From Bolinopsis microptera (Eukaryota > Ctenophora > Tentaculata > Lobata > Bolinopsidae): DNA of 64,000 nt. A program made the translations under genes and the position numbers. The stretch covers positions 1,712,312 to 1,776,311 of the forward strand of contig NC_087084.1 of assembly GCF_026151205.1 (NCBI RefSeq), written 5' to 3'. Positions 1 to 13,200 of the stretch are shown one piece after another. Below the pieces are notes generated by a model. That model was not told where the DNA came from. It did not search any database and saw nothing but the letters and a program-made list of their open reading frames with translations. Every line of letters starts with the position of its first letter. Position 1 is the stretch's first letter.

Positions 1-405
1 ATTAGGCTGGGGGAGGGTGGGTATTAGGCTGGAGGAGGGTGGGTATTAGGCTGGGCCCTGGGGTGGGTATTAGGCTGGAGGAGGGTGGGTATTAGGCTGG
101 AGGAGGGTGGGTATTAGGCTGGAGGAGGGTGGGTATTAGGCTGGAGGAGGGTGGGTATTAGGCTGGGCCCTGGGGTGGGTATTAGGCTGGAGGAGGGTGG
201 GTATTAGGCTGGGGGAGGGTGGGTATTAGGCTGGGCCCTGGGGTGGGTATTAGGCTGGAGGAGGGTGGGTATTAGGCTGGAGGAGGGTGGGTATTAGGCT
301 GGGGGGAGGGTGGGTATTAGGCTGGGCCCTGGGGTGGGGGTGGGTATAAGGCTGGGGGGAGGGTGGGTATTAGGCTGGGGGGGGGGAAGAGGGTGGGGGA
401 GGGTG
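1..405. repeat. Minisatellite, ~22-bp G-rich unit
   Basis: Units of ATTAGGCTGGAGGAGGGTGG with a trailing GT are repeated from the window edge, with a GGGCCCTGG variant every few units. It lies in the gene A intron beyond exon 25 and contains no gene. Confidence 0.9.
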
Positions 406-517
406 CAGCGGAGGGTGTAAGGAATATTTAGAAATAGGTGGAACACTTGTTTATTACGTTTATTTTTTACGGAACCTCTAGGGCAAACAAACAAACAAAC
501 AAACAAACAAACCCCAC

Positions 518-3500
518 CTTTTTTGTTAGTGATGAGAGCGTTGGGAACGTTTCTCTGTCTGCACATGATAGGGGCACATTGTGGCTCGCTGTTGCTCCAC
601 ACTGTGGCTGTTCCGTTCCATTTGCACGTGCGCTCGCACGTACTCGTGCATGGGAAACTGCAGCTGTTACATTGCACGTGCAGTGTGTCTCCGCACTCCA
701 GGATTTCTCCTGATAGATATTAATATTTTTGGGTCATTTTATAAAACATCTATATTTGTGGGTACCGTAAAATTCATTAAGCTACATATTATTGTATTTG
801 TTAAATATTCAGCCTGTATAGTGTATATTTCCGGTTGCATTTAATAGGAATATATTGTTCCTAATGTTCCTAATGTTCCTAATGTTCCTAATGTTCCTAA
901 TGTTCCTAATGTTCCTAATGTTCCTAATGTTCCTAATGTTCCTAATGTTCCTAATGTTCCTAATGTTCCTGCTGTTGCGCCTACCTTGAGAAACCTCAGC
1001 ACCATTAAACAGATAGTTCCCATCCTCGTACGATGTAACAGCAGGACACTTCCTCTTCACACATGTTGGTAGCTCACCAGACCAGCTACCGTCTGGCTGG
1101 CAGGTTCTTGTAGCGTTACCTTCAATCTGGTGGAGTCTATGTTATTACCATGGTTACTGTGTTACTGTGGTTACCAGTAACTGTGTTACTGGCAGGTTCT
1201 TGTAGCGTTACCTTCAATCTGGTGGAGTCTGTGTTATTACCATGGTTACTGAGGTTACCAGTAACTGTGTTGCTGGACACCGGTTGGGAGGTGAGCGATG
1301 TCACGTATCGATATATATTATATATATAGCTCCTCGAAGTTAAAAATATAATAAACTAATAAAGAACAGTACCTCATAACAAGGACTGTCACAATAGTAG
1401 TTTATTTGGTAGGAGCAGTAGTGAGCTCCACCAGATCTGATGGATAAGTGAGCATCTCCGCTAGCTTCTACTTCCACTGCTGGGTCCGCACACTGTTTCA
1501 CTGTATAGGAGTTAGGATTATAATTAGCACACTATATGGTAGTACAATTAGCACACTGTATGGTAGTACAATTAACACACTGTATATTAGTATAATTAGC
1601 TTCTTCCATCGTTAAATATTGAATATTTTGTAATCAGGAGACTTAAAAGAGAGTACAAAGGAGAGTATAAGATGAGGAGAACTTTTTTTCTTTTCTTTTT
1701 TAAAGCCCCTCGTAAGGGGGTTGTCTCTAATGGACTAATTTATTGATTACAATCATAATAAGTAAAAAATAAAGACCCCAATGGGCACTCCTGAAGACAT
1801 AACTACTAGAAAATATATCAAAACTAAATAGAAAAAACTGAGGACAAATGTGATAAAATCGCATCAAACTGCAAATAATGGAAGATACATTTAGGATTCG
1901 TTATTTAATGGCACGCAGCAGATAATAAAAAACTAACGTCTGCACTCAGGTAGGGTCCCATCTCCCCACTTGTTGTTGCAGCACCCCACCTCCGGGGTCC
2001 CCGCTAGTTCATAGCACTCGTGACAGTGATAACTCGCTCGTCCGGAGCAGCAGGATTTGTCATCGAAATCCTGGTTAACATATGGTCATTACAACGTTAA
2101 CAGAGGGTCATTACAATAATTATTCCGATTGCAATGTTTACAATTACCATGATTTGATGTGTCAATGATCAGAGTTGAAGTTTATTTGGGATGTATATAC
2201 GGAAATTGTACATGAACCGCTTCAAGTGCTTGTAGGTGCAGAAAACCTGACAGTGGAAACTAATACCTGTCACGTGACCTGACAGTGAAAACTAATACCT
2301 GTCACGTGACCTGACAGTGGAAACTAAGCTGTCACGTGACCTGACAGTGGAAACTAATACCTGTCGCGTGACCTGACAGTGGAAACTAAAACCTGTCACG
2401 TGACCTGACAGTGGAAACTAAAACCTGTCACGTGACCTGACAGTGGAAACTAAGCTGTCACGTGACCTGACAGTGGAAACTAATACCTGTCACGTGACCT
2501 GACAGTGGAAACTAATACCTGTCACGTGACCTGACAGTGGAAACTAATACCTGTCACGTGACCTGACAGTGGAAACTAAGCTGTCACGTGACCTGACAGT
2601 GGAAACTAATACCTGTCACGTGACCTGACAGTGGAAACTAAGCTGTCACGTGACCTGACAGTGGAAACTAATACCTGTCACGTGACCTGACAGTGGAAAC
2701 TAAGCTGTCACGTGACCTGACAGTGGAAACTAATACCTGTCACGTGACCTGACAGTGGAAACTAATACCTGTCACGTGACCTGACAGTGGAAACTAAGCT
2801 GTCACGTGACCTGACAGTGGAAACTAATACCTGTCACGTGACCTGACAGTGGAAACTAAGCTGTCACGTGACCTGACAGTGGAAACTAATACCTGTCACG
2901 TGACCTGACAGTGGAAACTAAGCTGTCACGTGACCTGACAGTGGAAACCAAAACCTGTCACGTGACCTGACAGTGGAAACTAAAACCTGTCACGTGACCT
3001 GACAGTGGAAACTAAAACCTGTCACGTGACCTGAACTCACCACCCAAGAGAGGGGACTAGCATTGATCTGCTTGTCAACGTTGGGAACTCTCGGATCTGC
3101 ACACTCGGTAACTGAAAGAGCAATACTTATTTAACCATCACACCAGATCTGATTAAATCAATATATTTATAATATTAATCAGAGTAGTGATCGGTATTCT
3201 AGAGTAACTAATAATGACCGATAAAGGAGCAAATGAATAATGAATATCCTACGTTTGCAAGACGGAGGACTGCTACTCCACCCAGCAGTTTTGTCACCGT
3301 TAGAGACACACTGTATGTCTGAGCCCCCAGTCATCTCGTAGCAGTTACAGTTACACTCTGTTTTCGTGCACTCGTACCCCACCTGTAGTGATGTGGTTTG
3401 GTTTGTTTTTTGTTTTTCTGTTTTTTTATTATTTGTTTTTTTTTTTTTTTTTGTTTTTTAAAACTTCTCATTTTTATTATGGTATGGTTTGCTGACTTCC

Positions 3501-4217
3501 TTCATGCTAGGTGGTTGATAACCAACTGATATTGCTTTTTTAGAGAGTGTAAAAATGTTGTTTATACAACTAAGAATTACCTTATCTCCACAGTTGTAAG
3601 AAGCTTCACTGTCCAACAAGAACTCTACAAAGTCTGTTAACCCGGGGGTGGAACATGTCTTAACTGAAAAATTAAGTTATGAGTTTCCGTCGCTGCTCAA
3701 AGTAATTAATAACTGTGGTTTTGATTATTTCATCTCCGTGCACTTACAGGACCTTATTTGAGCGGACATTAATTGGACGCTTGATGCCGTACAGTTCTAT
3801 GAATGTCTGTTCAAATAAAGTCTTTCCGTCCAAGTCCGTGGAAATATTTTAATAACTTACCCTTGCAGTCGGAGGGGTCCTTGTTCCACGAACCGTCATG
3901 TTTACACTCGATAGAATCGTGCTCATCAACATAATGACAGTTGTCTGTGAGGAGATTGTTATTAATATTTGCAGTACTCAGTAGTAATACTGAAAGACTA
4001 CTGAAAAACTTATAGCTTTATAGTTTAGACGTGTTATAGAATATAGATGCTACGTTAACTTTTGAGCACATAACTCATAAGAAACTGGGGGATAAACAGA
4101 ATGTTATGGAAATACCTTTAGGGTCGTATGAGATGCTCTCTTTGTAGAAGAAGGATAACTCTTTTCCTGCGTCATCAACACACTCTTTGTCGGTGTCAGG
4201 CTTTATACAGGGGTCAT
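518..4217 (-). CDS. Gene A exons 17-25: CCP/Sushi modules
   Basis: Exons 4116-4217, 3861-3944, 3581-3663, 3253-3382, 3041-3111, 1938-2070, 1373-1500, 985-1126 and 518-709 encode five CCP modules and the opening of a sixth. Each shows the Sushi pattern of four cysteines with a CYE-type motif before the third and a W before the fourth. Examples are ECADPRVPNVD, YHCHECYELAG, WGDGTLPEC, and WSGELPTC in module 4. Most modules are split by a phase-0 intron near the second cysteine or CYE motif, so half-module exons alternate. Such modules bind proteins or glycans at cell surfaces. The frame stays open at the last donor (518), so coding continues left of the window. Confidence 0.82.
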
Positions 4218-7200
4218 CTGAAAAACCAAGCTCAACTTACTTACTAATTAAGTTAATTAAAGGTAATTAACTTACTAATTAAGCTCAACTCATCACTCAT
4301 CACTCATGATGTGTATTCAAATCAAAGGTTAAAAAACTTATTCTCTCGTCCCAGGGTAAAGGTGACCAGGATACCTGGGCCCCTGTGGCAAACTTCCTGT
4401 TTGTTTTATTCTGAATATTTGTTTTATTCTGAACTAACTTACTAATTAAGTTTGATGGTGATCAATGATCATGTATACATGGTTAATATAAAAGGTTGCA
4501 TCTTTTTAAAAACAATTTTTAAGATATTTAAAGTTATTTTAAAAATAAAAGTATTTATAAAATCTTTAAAACTAAGTCTACTAACCACAAGGAAGGTCGG
4601 CCTCACAGCCCTCCAGTAGTGCTGCAAACCAGTACTTCTCCTGCTCCTCACAGGAACACTTGCCTGTATCTACATCTGAGGGTAAAGGGAGGGTAACAAT
4701 CTACATCTGAGGGTAAAGGGAGGGTAACAATCTACATCTGAGGGTAAAGGGAGGGTAACAATCTACATCTGAGGGTAAAGGGAGGGTAACAATCTACATC
4801 GGAGGGTAAAGGGAGGGTAACAATCTACATCTGAGGGTAAAGGGAGGGTAACAATCTACATCTGAGAGTAAAGGGAGGGTAAAAATCTACATCTGAGGGT
4901 AAAGGGAGGGTAACAATCTACATCTGAGGGTAAAGGGAGGGTAACAATCTACATCTGAGGGTAAAGGGAGGGTAACAATCTACATCTGGGGGTAAAGGGA
5001 GGGTAACAATCTACATCTGAGGGTAAAGGGAGGGTAACAATCTACATCTGAGGGTAAAGGGAGGGTAACAATCTACATCTGAGGGTAAAGGGAGGGTAAC
5101 AATCTACATCTGAGGGTAAAGGGAGGGTAACAATCTACATCTGAGGGTAAAGGGAGGGTAACAATCTACATCTGAGGGTAAAGGGAGGGTAACAATCTAC
5201 ATCTGAGGGTAAAGGGAGGGTAACAATCTACATCTGAGGGTAAAGGGAGGGTAACAATCTACATCTGAGGGTAAAGGGAGGGTAACAATCTACATCTGAG
5301 GGTAAAGGGAGGGTAACAATCTACATCTGAGGGTAAAGGGAGGGTAACAATCTACATCTGAGGGTAAAGGGAGGGTAACAATCTACATCTGAGGGTAAAG
5401 GGAGGGTAACAATCTACATCTGAGGGTAAAGGGAGGGTAACAATCTACATCTGAGGGTAAAGGGAGGGTAACAATCAGTGGCGTAACGTTGCCTGTTGGC
5501 GCCCCCCTGCCGAAAAAAGTGCCCCCCTGTTGGCGCCCCCTCCCCTTTTGGTGCCCCTCCTTAAAATTGAACAAATTAGGTGATTTTAGAGAATACGCCG
5601 GTAAAATCTCTAAAAAAGTGTGTATCTAGAGCAAAACGCGCAGTTTTGCTAGTACTTTAGTTAAGTTTTAGAAATTGTCCCACATTCAAACGACTATTTG
5701 GCGCCCCCCTAAGACGGCGCCCCCCTGCACAGCGGGGTCAGCAGGGCCTTTCGTTACGCCACTGGTAACAATCTGCATCTGAGGGTAAAGGGAGGGTAAC
5801 AATCTACATCTGCGGGTAAAGGGAGGGTAACAATCTACATCTGCGGGTAAAGGGAGGGTAACAATCTACATCTGCGGGTAAAGGGAGGGTAACAATCTAC
5901 ATCTGAGGGTAAAGGGAAGGTAACAATCTACATCTGACGGTAAAGGGAGGGTAGCAATCTACATCTGAGGGTAAAGGGAGGGTAACAAATACAAGAGCTA
6001 GCTGCCTGTATCTACATCTGAGGGGAAAGGGAGGGTAACAAATACGAGAGCTAGCTGCCTGTATCTACATCTGAGGGTAAAGGGAGGGTAACAAATAGCT
6101 AGCACCTCTTTTCAAGATGTTTTCATCATGGAAAGTATCATCGACAACCCAGAATTTCTGACAGGTTTTTCATAGAAACTAAAATATATCTGATATGATT
6201 TATCTGTTAGTATTGAGACTGGTAAATAGCGGACTTACTGTTACAGCAGCACTCCTTGACTGCATCCACGCAGTTTGTATACCAGCTGGACGAATCCAGA
6301 ACCTCAAAACATTGGTTAAAGTCACCTGAAGTATTTACCTTCAACAACAGACAAAACAATAGCTACGATATGAAAAAATTAGAGCAAATACATATAAACA
6401 GACTAAAAACAGCTCCTAACATATATATATATGTTCCTGTTGCTTTTAAAACAATTTTATCTCAGATAACGATGTTTAATAAAATGATGCAAAGACTTAT
6501 TTCGAAGATCTAATCAACACCGACTTTTAATGTGTAGGAGTACAGCTACAAAATATATATATATATATATATAATAAATAGTTTTTGTTTGGTTTCCCAA
6601 AGAGAGTGCTCGACTGCAGTTAAGCAGGAGCATTTTGGAAGTTTTTTTGGAAATTTTGTAAATTTTGATAATTTTGAAAATGTTTCATGATCGATAAAAA
6701 TTATTTTATAAAGGAGCAACATGTCATAGCGCTACAATTCATTATTCTATTTGGCACTGATGATTGGTATTGTTTTTATACATATCATGAAACGGATCGT
6801 TTGCCCGCCAATTTGATTTGTTTCAATTGTTCGAATTATAATGCTCCTGCTTAACTGCAGTCGAGCACTCTCTTTGGGAAACAAAACAAAAACTATTTAT
6901 TAGTTATGCTCCTTCGACTCGTCGTTGTTGAGCACTCTCGTTTGATAACCAGAATCAACAATTAACTCTCAAATACGGATCCTAATTCTACCAGCTTCAC
7001 GGAACTCAGTAAAGAATTTTCCTCTACCACTACACGAAGGCCAACGCAGTTTACAACTTTAAAAGCCAAAGATATCTTACTACCTTACTTCATAGACAAT
7101 TTTAAAATTGGGACGGACACAATAAACTGTTTTTTTGGAAATTTTGTAAATTTTGATAATTTTGAAAATGTTTCATGATCGATAAAAATTATTTTATAAA

Positions 7201-10200
7201 GGAGCAACATGTCATAGCGCTACAATTCATTATTCTATTTGGCACTGATGATTGGTATTGTTTTTATACATATCATGAAACGGATCGTTTGCCCGCCAAT
7301 TTGATTTGTTTCAATTGTTCGAATTATAATGCTCCTGCTTAACTGCAGTCGAGCACTCTCTTTGGGAAACAAAACAAAAACTATTTATTAGTTATGCTCC
7401 TTCGACTCGTCGTTGTTGAGCACTCTCGTTTGATAACCAGAATCAACAATTAACTCTCAAATACGGATCCTAATTCTACCAGCTTCACGGAACTCAGTAA
7501 AGAATTTTCCTCTACCACTACACGAAGGCCAACGCAGTTTACAACTTTAAAAGCCAAAGATATCTTACTACCTTACTTCATAGACAATTTTAAAATTGGG
7601 ACGGACACAATAAACTGTTTTTTTGGAAATTTTGTAAATTTTGATAATTTTGAAAATGTTTCATGATCGATAAAAATTATTTTATAAAGGAGCAACATGT
7701 CATAGCGCTACAATTCATTATTCTATTTGGCACTGATGATTGGTATTGTTTTTATACATATCATGAAACGGATCGTTTGCCCGCCAATTTGATTTGTTTC
7801 AATTGTTCGAATTATATATATATATCTGAGATAAAATTGTTCTAAAAGCATATATACAGCTACAACATATATATTATATATATATATATATTACAGATAA
7901 CGATCATGTATAATAAATGATGCAAAAATAAACCCTGATGATTTGAGCCATACTAATGAGTCCTAATAGGACGATCTATGGATATATAATATATATAGAG
8001 ATACTGACCGGAGGGGTCCTTGAGAGGGTAGCACACTTGTTCAGCAGTTTCCTGACATTCAGATTCGTCTCTGCATAACTCGTCTACCTCTTCACCCTCC
8101 TGAAACGTTCAAATCTGCTGGTGATTTTTATATTTATTTATATTTATATCATTTGTTACTTACAGGTCAACACTTTTTTGTTTATCAAAAGTTGTGTGTG
8201 CTTAATATTTAGCTTGTATAGCAGAGTGTCAGAATAAAGAACGATGATATTTTATTGAGGCTGATAAACTTGTTCTGCAAAGTTTCAAATATTTCCGAAA
8301 TCTAACCAAATACACATTTACCAAAATGAAACATACATACTAACAAGTACAATAAAACAGAAAACTGCAGCACAAGTGTGCATGTAGTGTGCATGTAGTG
8401 TGCATGTAGTGTGTGCATGTAGTGTGTGCATGTAGTGTGTGCATGTTATGAAAACTCACACAAGTAAAGTCGCCTTCTTTCCATTCCTGAATATATTTCC
8501 TCTTGTTTTCCTTGAAGGTAAACTCCATGTCATTCTCATACCGGTCAACAAACTCACGAACATGACTGAAATATTATCAACACGTGTTATGACGTCATAA
8601 CACGTGGTGTGACGTCACACCACGTGTTATGACGTCACAACATACTCACGAACATGACTGAAATATTATCAATCTACATGGTCTGGATAATCAAAAAGGT
8701 TTGTAATATCATAGTCTTTTGACATGTAAAAATTTCGCTTATTGGTTTAATTCATTATCAAAGGAAGGTTTTAAATCCCTCAAATTCTCTTTTCACCTAC
8801 AAAACTTCGATCTGTTAGAATTTTTCTAGTTAGCTAGTAATAGTATGGGTTATCTACCTGTTGTCAAGGAAACCACAGATTCCTTTAGTTTTCTCACGGA
8901 ACAACTCCATATCATCCAAGTTAATTCTGATCTGCTGATGTCCATCAAACGAAACCTTCAATAAAATCATTTAAAAACTATTCACAATGCAAGTAAATAT
9001 TTCAACCCATTCAATAACGCTGAACGTTAAATTTCACATAAAATAGTAGAATAATTACCGTAATGTTTTCAGACAGTTTCACAGTGACGACCGGAACAAA
9101 TCTGCGGTCATCTTGCTGGGTTCGCACTTGGTGGTCTGCTAGAGAAATAATGTAGTCAGCTCCCTCTATAACAGAGCCCAGGTTCATTTCTATAGCGTCC
9201 ACTGTTACCTGGAGACAGAATGAAATTAACTTATATGGAGAAAAATTTAAATTAACTTGCCAAAATGACAGTTTGAATATAACTATAAGTACTGTATCCA
9301 GAATGAATGTTGTTAACTGTTAAGGCTGTACCTTTGGTCCAGATTCGAGGGTTATCACCGTACTAGCTGTTTTAATCGTGAACACAGTATCCATGATCAT
9401 CTCACCCTCCCTGCAAATTAGAAAACTATCGTCATAGGTTTTTAGGCTTTTAGGGGTTCTCATAGCTTTATGTTGTGACGATTATTGCATTTTCGAACTA
9501 AAATTCCAGCCTTTTTACCCATCCTCACATACTCCCTGCATGTCCCCTGTAAGGGGGTGGTGTTGCTCGTTCCAGGTTCCTGAAACTTCCCAGCAACTAC
9601 CCTACCCCTCAAAATAGGTTCCCCTACCCACCTCTCATGAGTAGCGGTAACAGAGTTGTTAGTCTCAGAGGAAGCAAACACCAGCACAGAAAGACAGTCC
9701 TCGTAGTAGTTGTAAGCCATGTCATCCCACGTGACCACGCTTTTAGCGGCTTTCTTCATCTTCTCGTTGTTGTCTGAGTTCACCAGCTGCTTTGTTTGGG
9801 CTACGTAACACTTGCCGTGGTCCGGCCGCTTGTAGACTGGGGGAATTACAGTTACCATAGTAACACTACCATATTAGGTCATGTTACCATGATATGTTAT
9901 TGCAAAGTATTAGGCAAAGTAACCTTTAAGGAATCAATAGTTTAGAAAATACCTCAACTGCAATGTATTGGTTCATTTTCATGAATACAAGCACTAGAGA
10001 AGTGTTATAGTCAGCTATTCCTTCTTTCTCTTTACTTACAAGGACAAATATCGAAGAGTAATCTGTTGGGGGTGGCAGCCCTGTTAGCAGATGGTGAGAG
10101 TGTGAGCGCTTCTTTAGTAGATCTGCTTAGTAGGACAGCCTTTAATCTGGCTACTTCTCCTGCCTGTTATAGTGACGTGTTACACCTTGAAGAATGTGAC

Positions 10201-13200
10201 GTCACAGCACGTGTTGTGACGTCACACAACGTGTTATGACGTCACACCACGTGTTATGACGTCACACCACGTGTTATGACGTCACACCTTGAAGAATGGG
10301 ATTATTTTTTAGATAAGGGAAATAAATTGGGGTCTTTACACAACGACAAGGAGGGGGGTTTAAAAAAACGTGAGGGGTCCCCAGTCTCCAGTTCACGCCC
10401 CCACAGCTAAGGACCCGGCATGTTAACTAACCTCTCTGATCATAAGGAGGTTCTGGATAGCAGCACCAGCGACAGCACCAGCCGCGTAGGGGGTGCCAGT
10501 CTCCTTTGTAATGCTGGTGTCGTCAGAGGAAGTTGCTACTGATACTTTCTCACCTGGGTACAGTGTATAATGCTATGTTGGCAGTACACTACAATTTAGT
10601 TGTTCTGAAGGGGTACCCTAAGAGTATTAGAATAATGAAAGATACATATTAAAATTCGGAATGAGACTGAGATTATATCCGCTAGCCTACGTTTTAAACA
10701 CAAAACACCCTCGTACCTGGAGCCCAAATATCAATACATCTGCCATAGTTAGAACTGGAGGACTGAGTGTCGGTCTTGGTGGAGGAAGCCACAACCATAA
10801 TACCAATCTCATCTGTCTGCGGGGGGGGGGGGGTTACAACGTTACCATAGTGACTATAGTAACCAGTTACTATCACAGTTACAACGTTACCATAGTGACT
10901 ATAGTAACTAGTTACTATCACAGTTACAACGTTACCATAGTGACTATAGTAACCAGTTACTATCACAGTTACAACGTTACCATAGTGACTATAGTAACCA
11001 GTTACTATCACAGTTACAACGTTACCATAGTGACTATAGTAACCAGTTACTATCACAGTTACAACGTTACCATAGTGACTATAGTAACCAGTTACTATCA
11101 CAGTTACAACGTTACCATAGTGACTATAGTAACCAGTTACTATCACAGTTACAACGTTACCATAGTGACTATAGTAACCAGTTACTATCACAGTTACAAC
11201 GTTACCATAGTGACTATAGTAACCAGTTACTATCACAGATACAACGTTACCATAGTGACTATAGTAACAAGTTACTATCACAGATACAACGTTACCATAG
11301 TGACTATAGTAACCAGTTACTATCACAGTTACAACGTTACCATAGTGACTATAGTAACCAGTTACTATCACAGTTACAACGTTACCATAGTGACTATAGT
11401 AACCAGTTACTATCACAGTTACCATAGTGACTATAGTAACCAGTTACTATCACAGTTACAACGTTACCATAGTGACTATAGTAACCAGTTACTATCACAG
11501 ATACAACGTTACCATAGTGACTATAGTAACCAGTTACTATCACAGATACAACGTTACCATAGTGACTATATTAACCACGCAACTATAGTAACCAGGCAAC
11601 CATAGTAACCAGGCAACTATAGTAACCAGGCAACCATAGTAACCAGGCAACCATAGTAACCAGGCAATTATAGTAACCAGGCAGCTATAGTAACCAGGCA
11701 ACTATAGTAACCAGGCAACTATAGAAACCAGGTAACTTAGTAACCATGCAACTATAGTAACCAGGCAAATATAGTAACCAGTTACTACCTCAGTTACAAC
11801 CTTACCAAGGTGAGGTTTAGTAATTATAAATGAGATCCATTGAGGTAATTAATTGATTAATTGATTAATTAAGCAAACAGAACTAACCGGAGAAATAAAA
11901 CTGCAGTGGTTGGAGGAAGAATCGCCAGCAGGTAGAACCACAAGTTGATTCTCAGCGAGTGTGTTCAGCTCACTAGGCACGGAGCCGGAGAGTGGGAAGG
12001 AAAGAAGGATTACAGCGCGGTGACCGGGGTTGGAGGATATGTGCTGCTGTACCCATTGTAGACCTGAAGTGCAGGATCAGGGTTTGGAATCTACAAAGAT
12101 ATTTGCTCCAGGAGTGATTATAGAGGACGTACTAGAAACTATTTTCCAGAAGCGATCACTGCCTTAAGTATATATTCGTGGCATCTAAATTCTCATCAAC
12201 AGTTATACTGTTCTTTAGCAGTGTTAAGTGTTGAAGAGGGCCTGTAGATCAATAACAAACCTCGAGAAAGAGCTGACGAGGAAACACTCGTGTGACACTG
12301 TGACACTGTGCCACTGTGCCACTGTGACACTGTGATAACTGTGACACTGTGACACTGTGCCACTGTGACACTGTGATAACTGTGACACTGTGACACTGTG
12401 ACACTATGACACTGTGACACTGTGACACTGTGACACTGTGACACTGTGACACTGTGAAACTGTGACACTGTGACACTATGACACTGTGACACTGTCTCAC
12501 TGTGACACTGTGACACTGTGACACTGTGACACTGTGACACTGTGACACTGTGACACTGTGACACTGTGACACTGTGACACTGTGACACTGTGACACTGTG
12601 ACACTGTGACACTGTGACACTGTGACACTGTGACACTGTGACACTGTGACACTGTGACACTGTGACACTGTGACACTGTGACACTGGCAGTGTGCCACTG
12701 TGCCACTGTGACACTGTGACACTGTGACACTGTGACACTGTGACACTGTGACACTGTGACACTGTGACACTGTGACACTGTGACACTGTGACACTGTGAC
12801 ACTGTGACACTGTGACACTGTGACACTGTGACACTGGTAGTGTTAAGTGTTGAAGAGGGCCTGTAGATCAACAACAAACCTCGAGAAAGAGCTGACGAGG
12901 AAACACTTTGTCCACAGCCCACTTTTACTGGGATCACATTAGCTCTTCTGGCTATACCGTTGTGGCCACCAATTGCTATGGAGGCAGCTCCTGGGTAGTT
13001 TGTTGTAAAACAAAAAATTTTTATTAAAGTGAACACTCGATACAAAATTTGCTATATTAAAGTGAATACTCGATACAATTTATTAACTTTTATGTTGAGT
13101 AGACAAAGACACAAAATTTGCTTCAATTTTTCAAAACTATTCGACTAACAAAATACCTGTTGCGTTATATTTATGATATTGATGCTTTTCATACAAAAAA

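Noticed and set aside
2234..3033. Regular repeats that might suggest a CRISPR array
   Set aside because: There are no unique spacers; units are contiguous minisatellite copies in an animal intron.
6091..6163. Possible gene A exon encoding QKFWVVDDTFHDENILKR
   Set aside because: No acceptor gives a phase that joins exon 15, whereas exon 15 joins 4586-4663 exactly.
10661..12834. Frames reading NVTIVTIVTSYYHSY and SQCHSVTV repeats
   Set aside because: They are frames of tandem intron repeats open on both strands, lying between well-supported exons of gene A.
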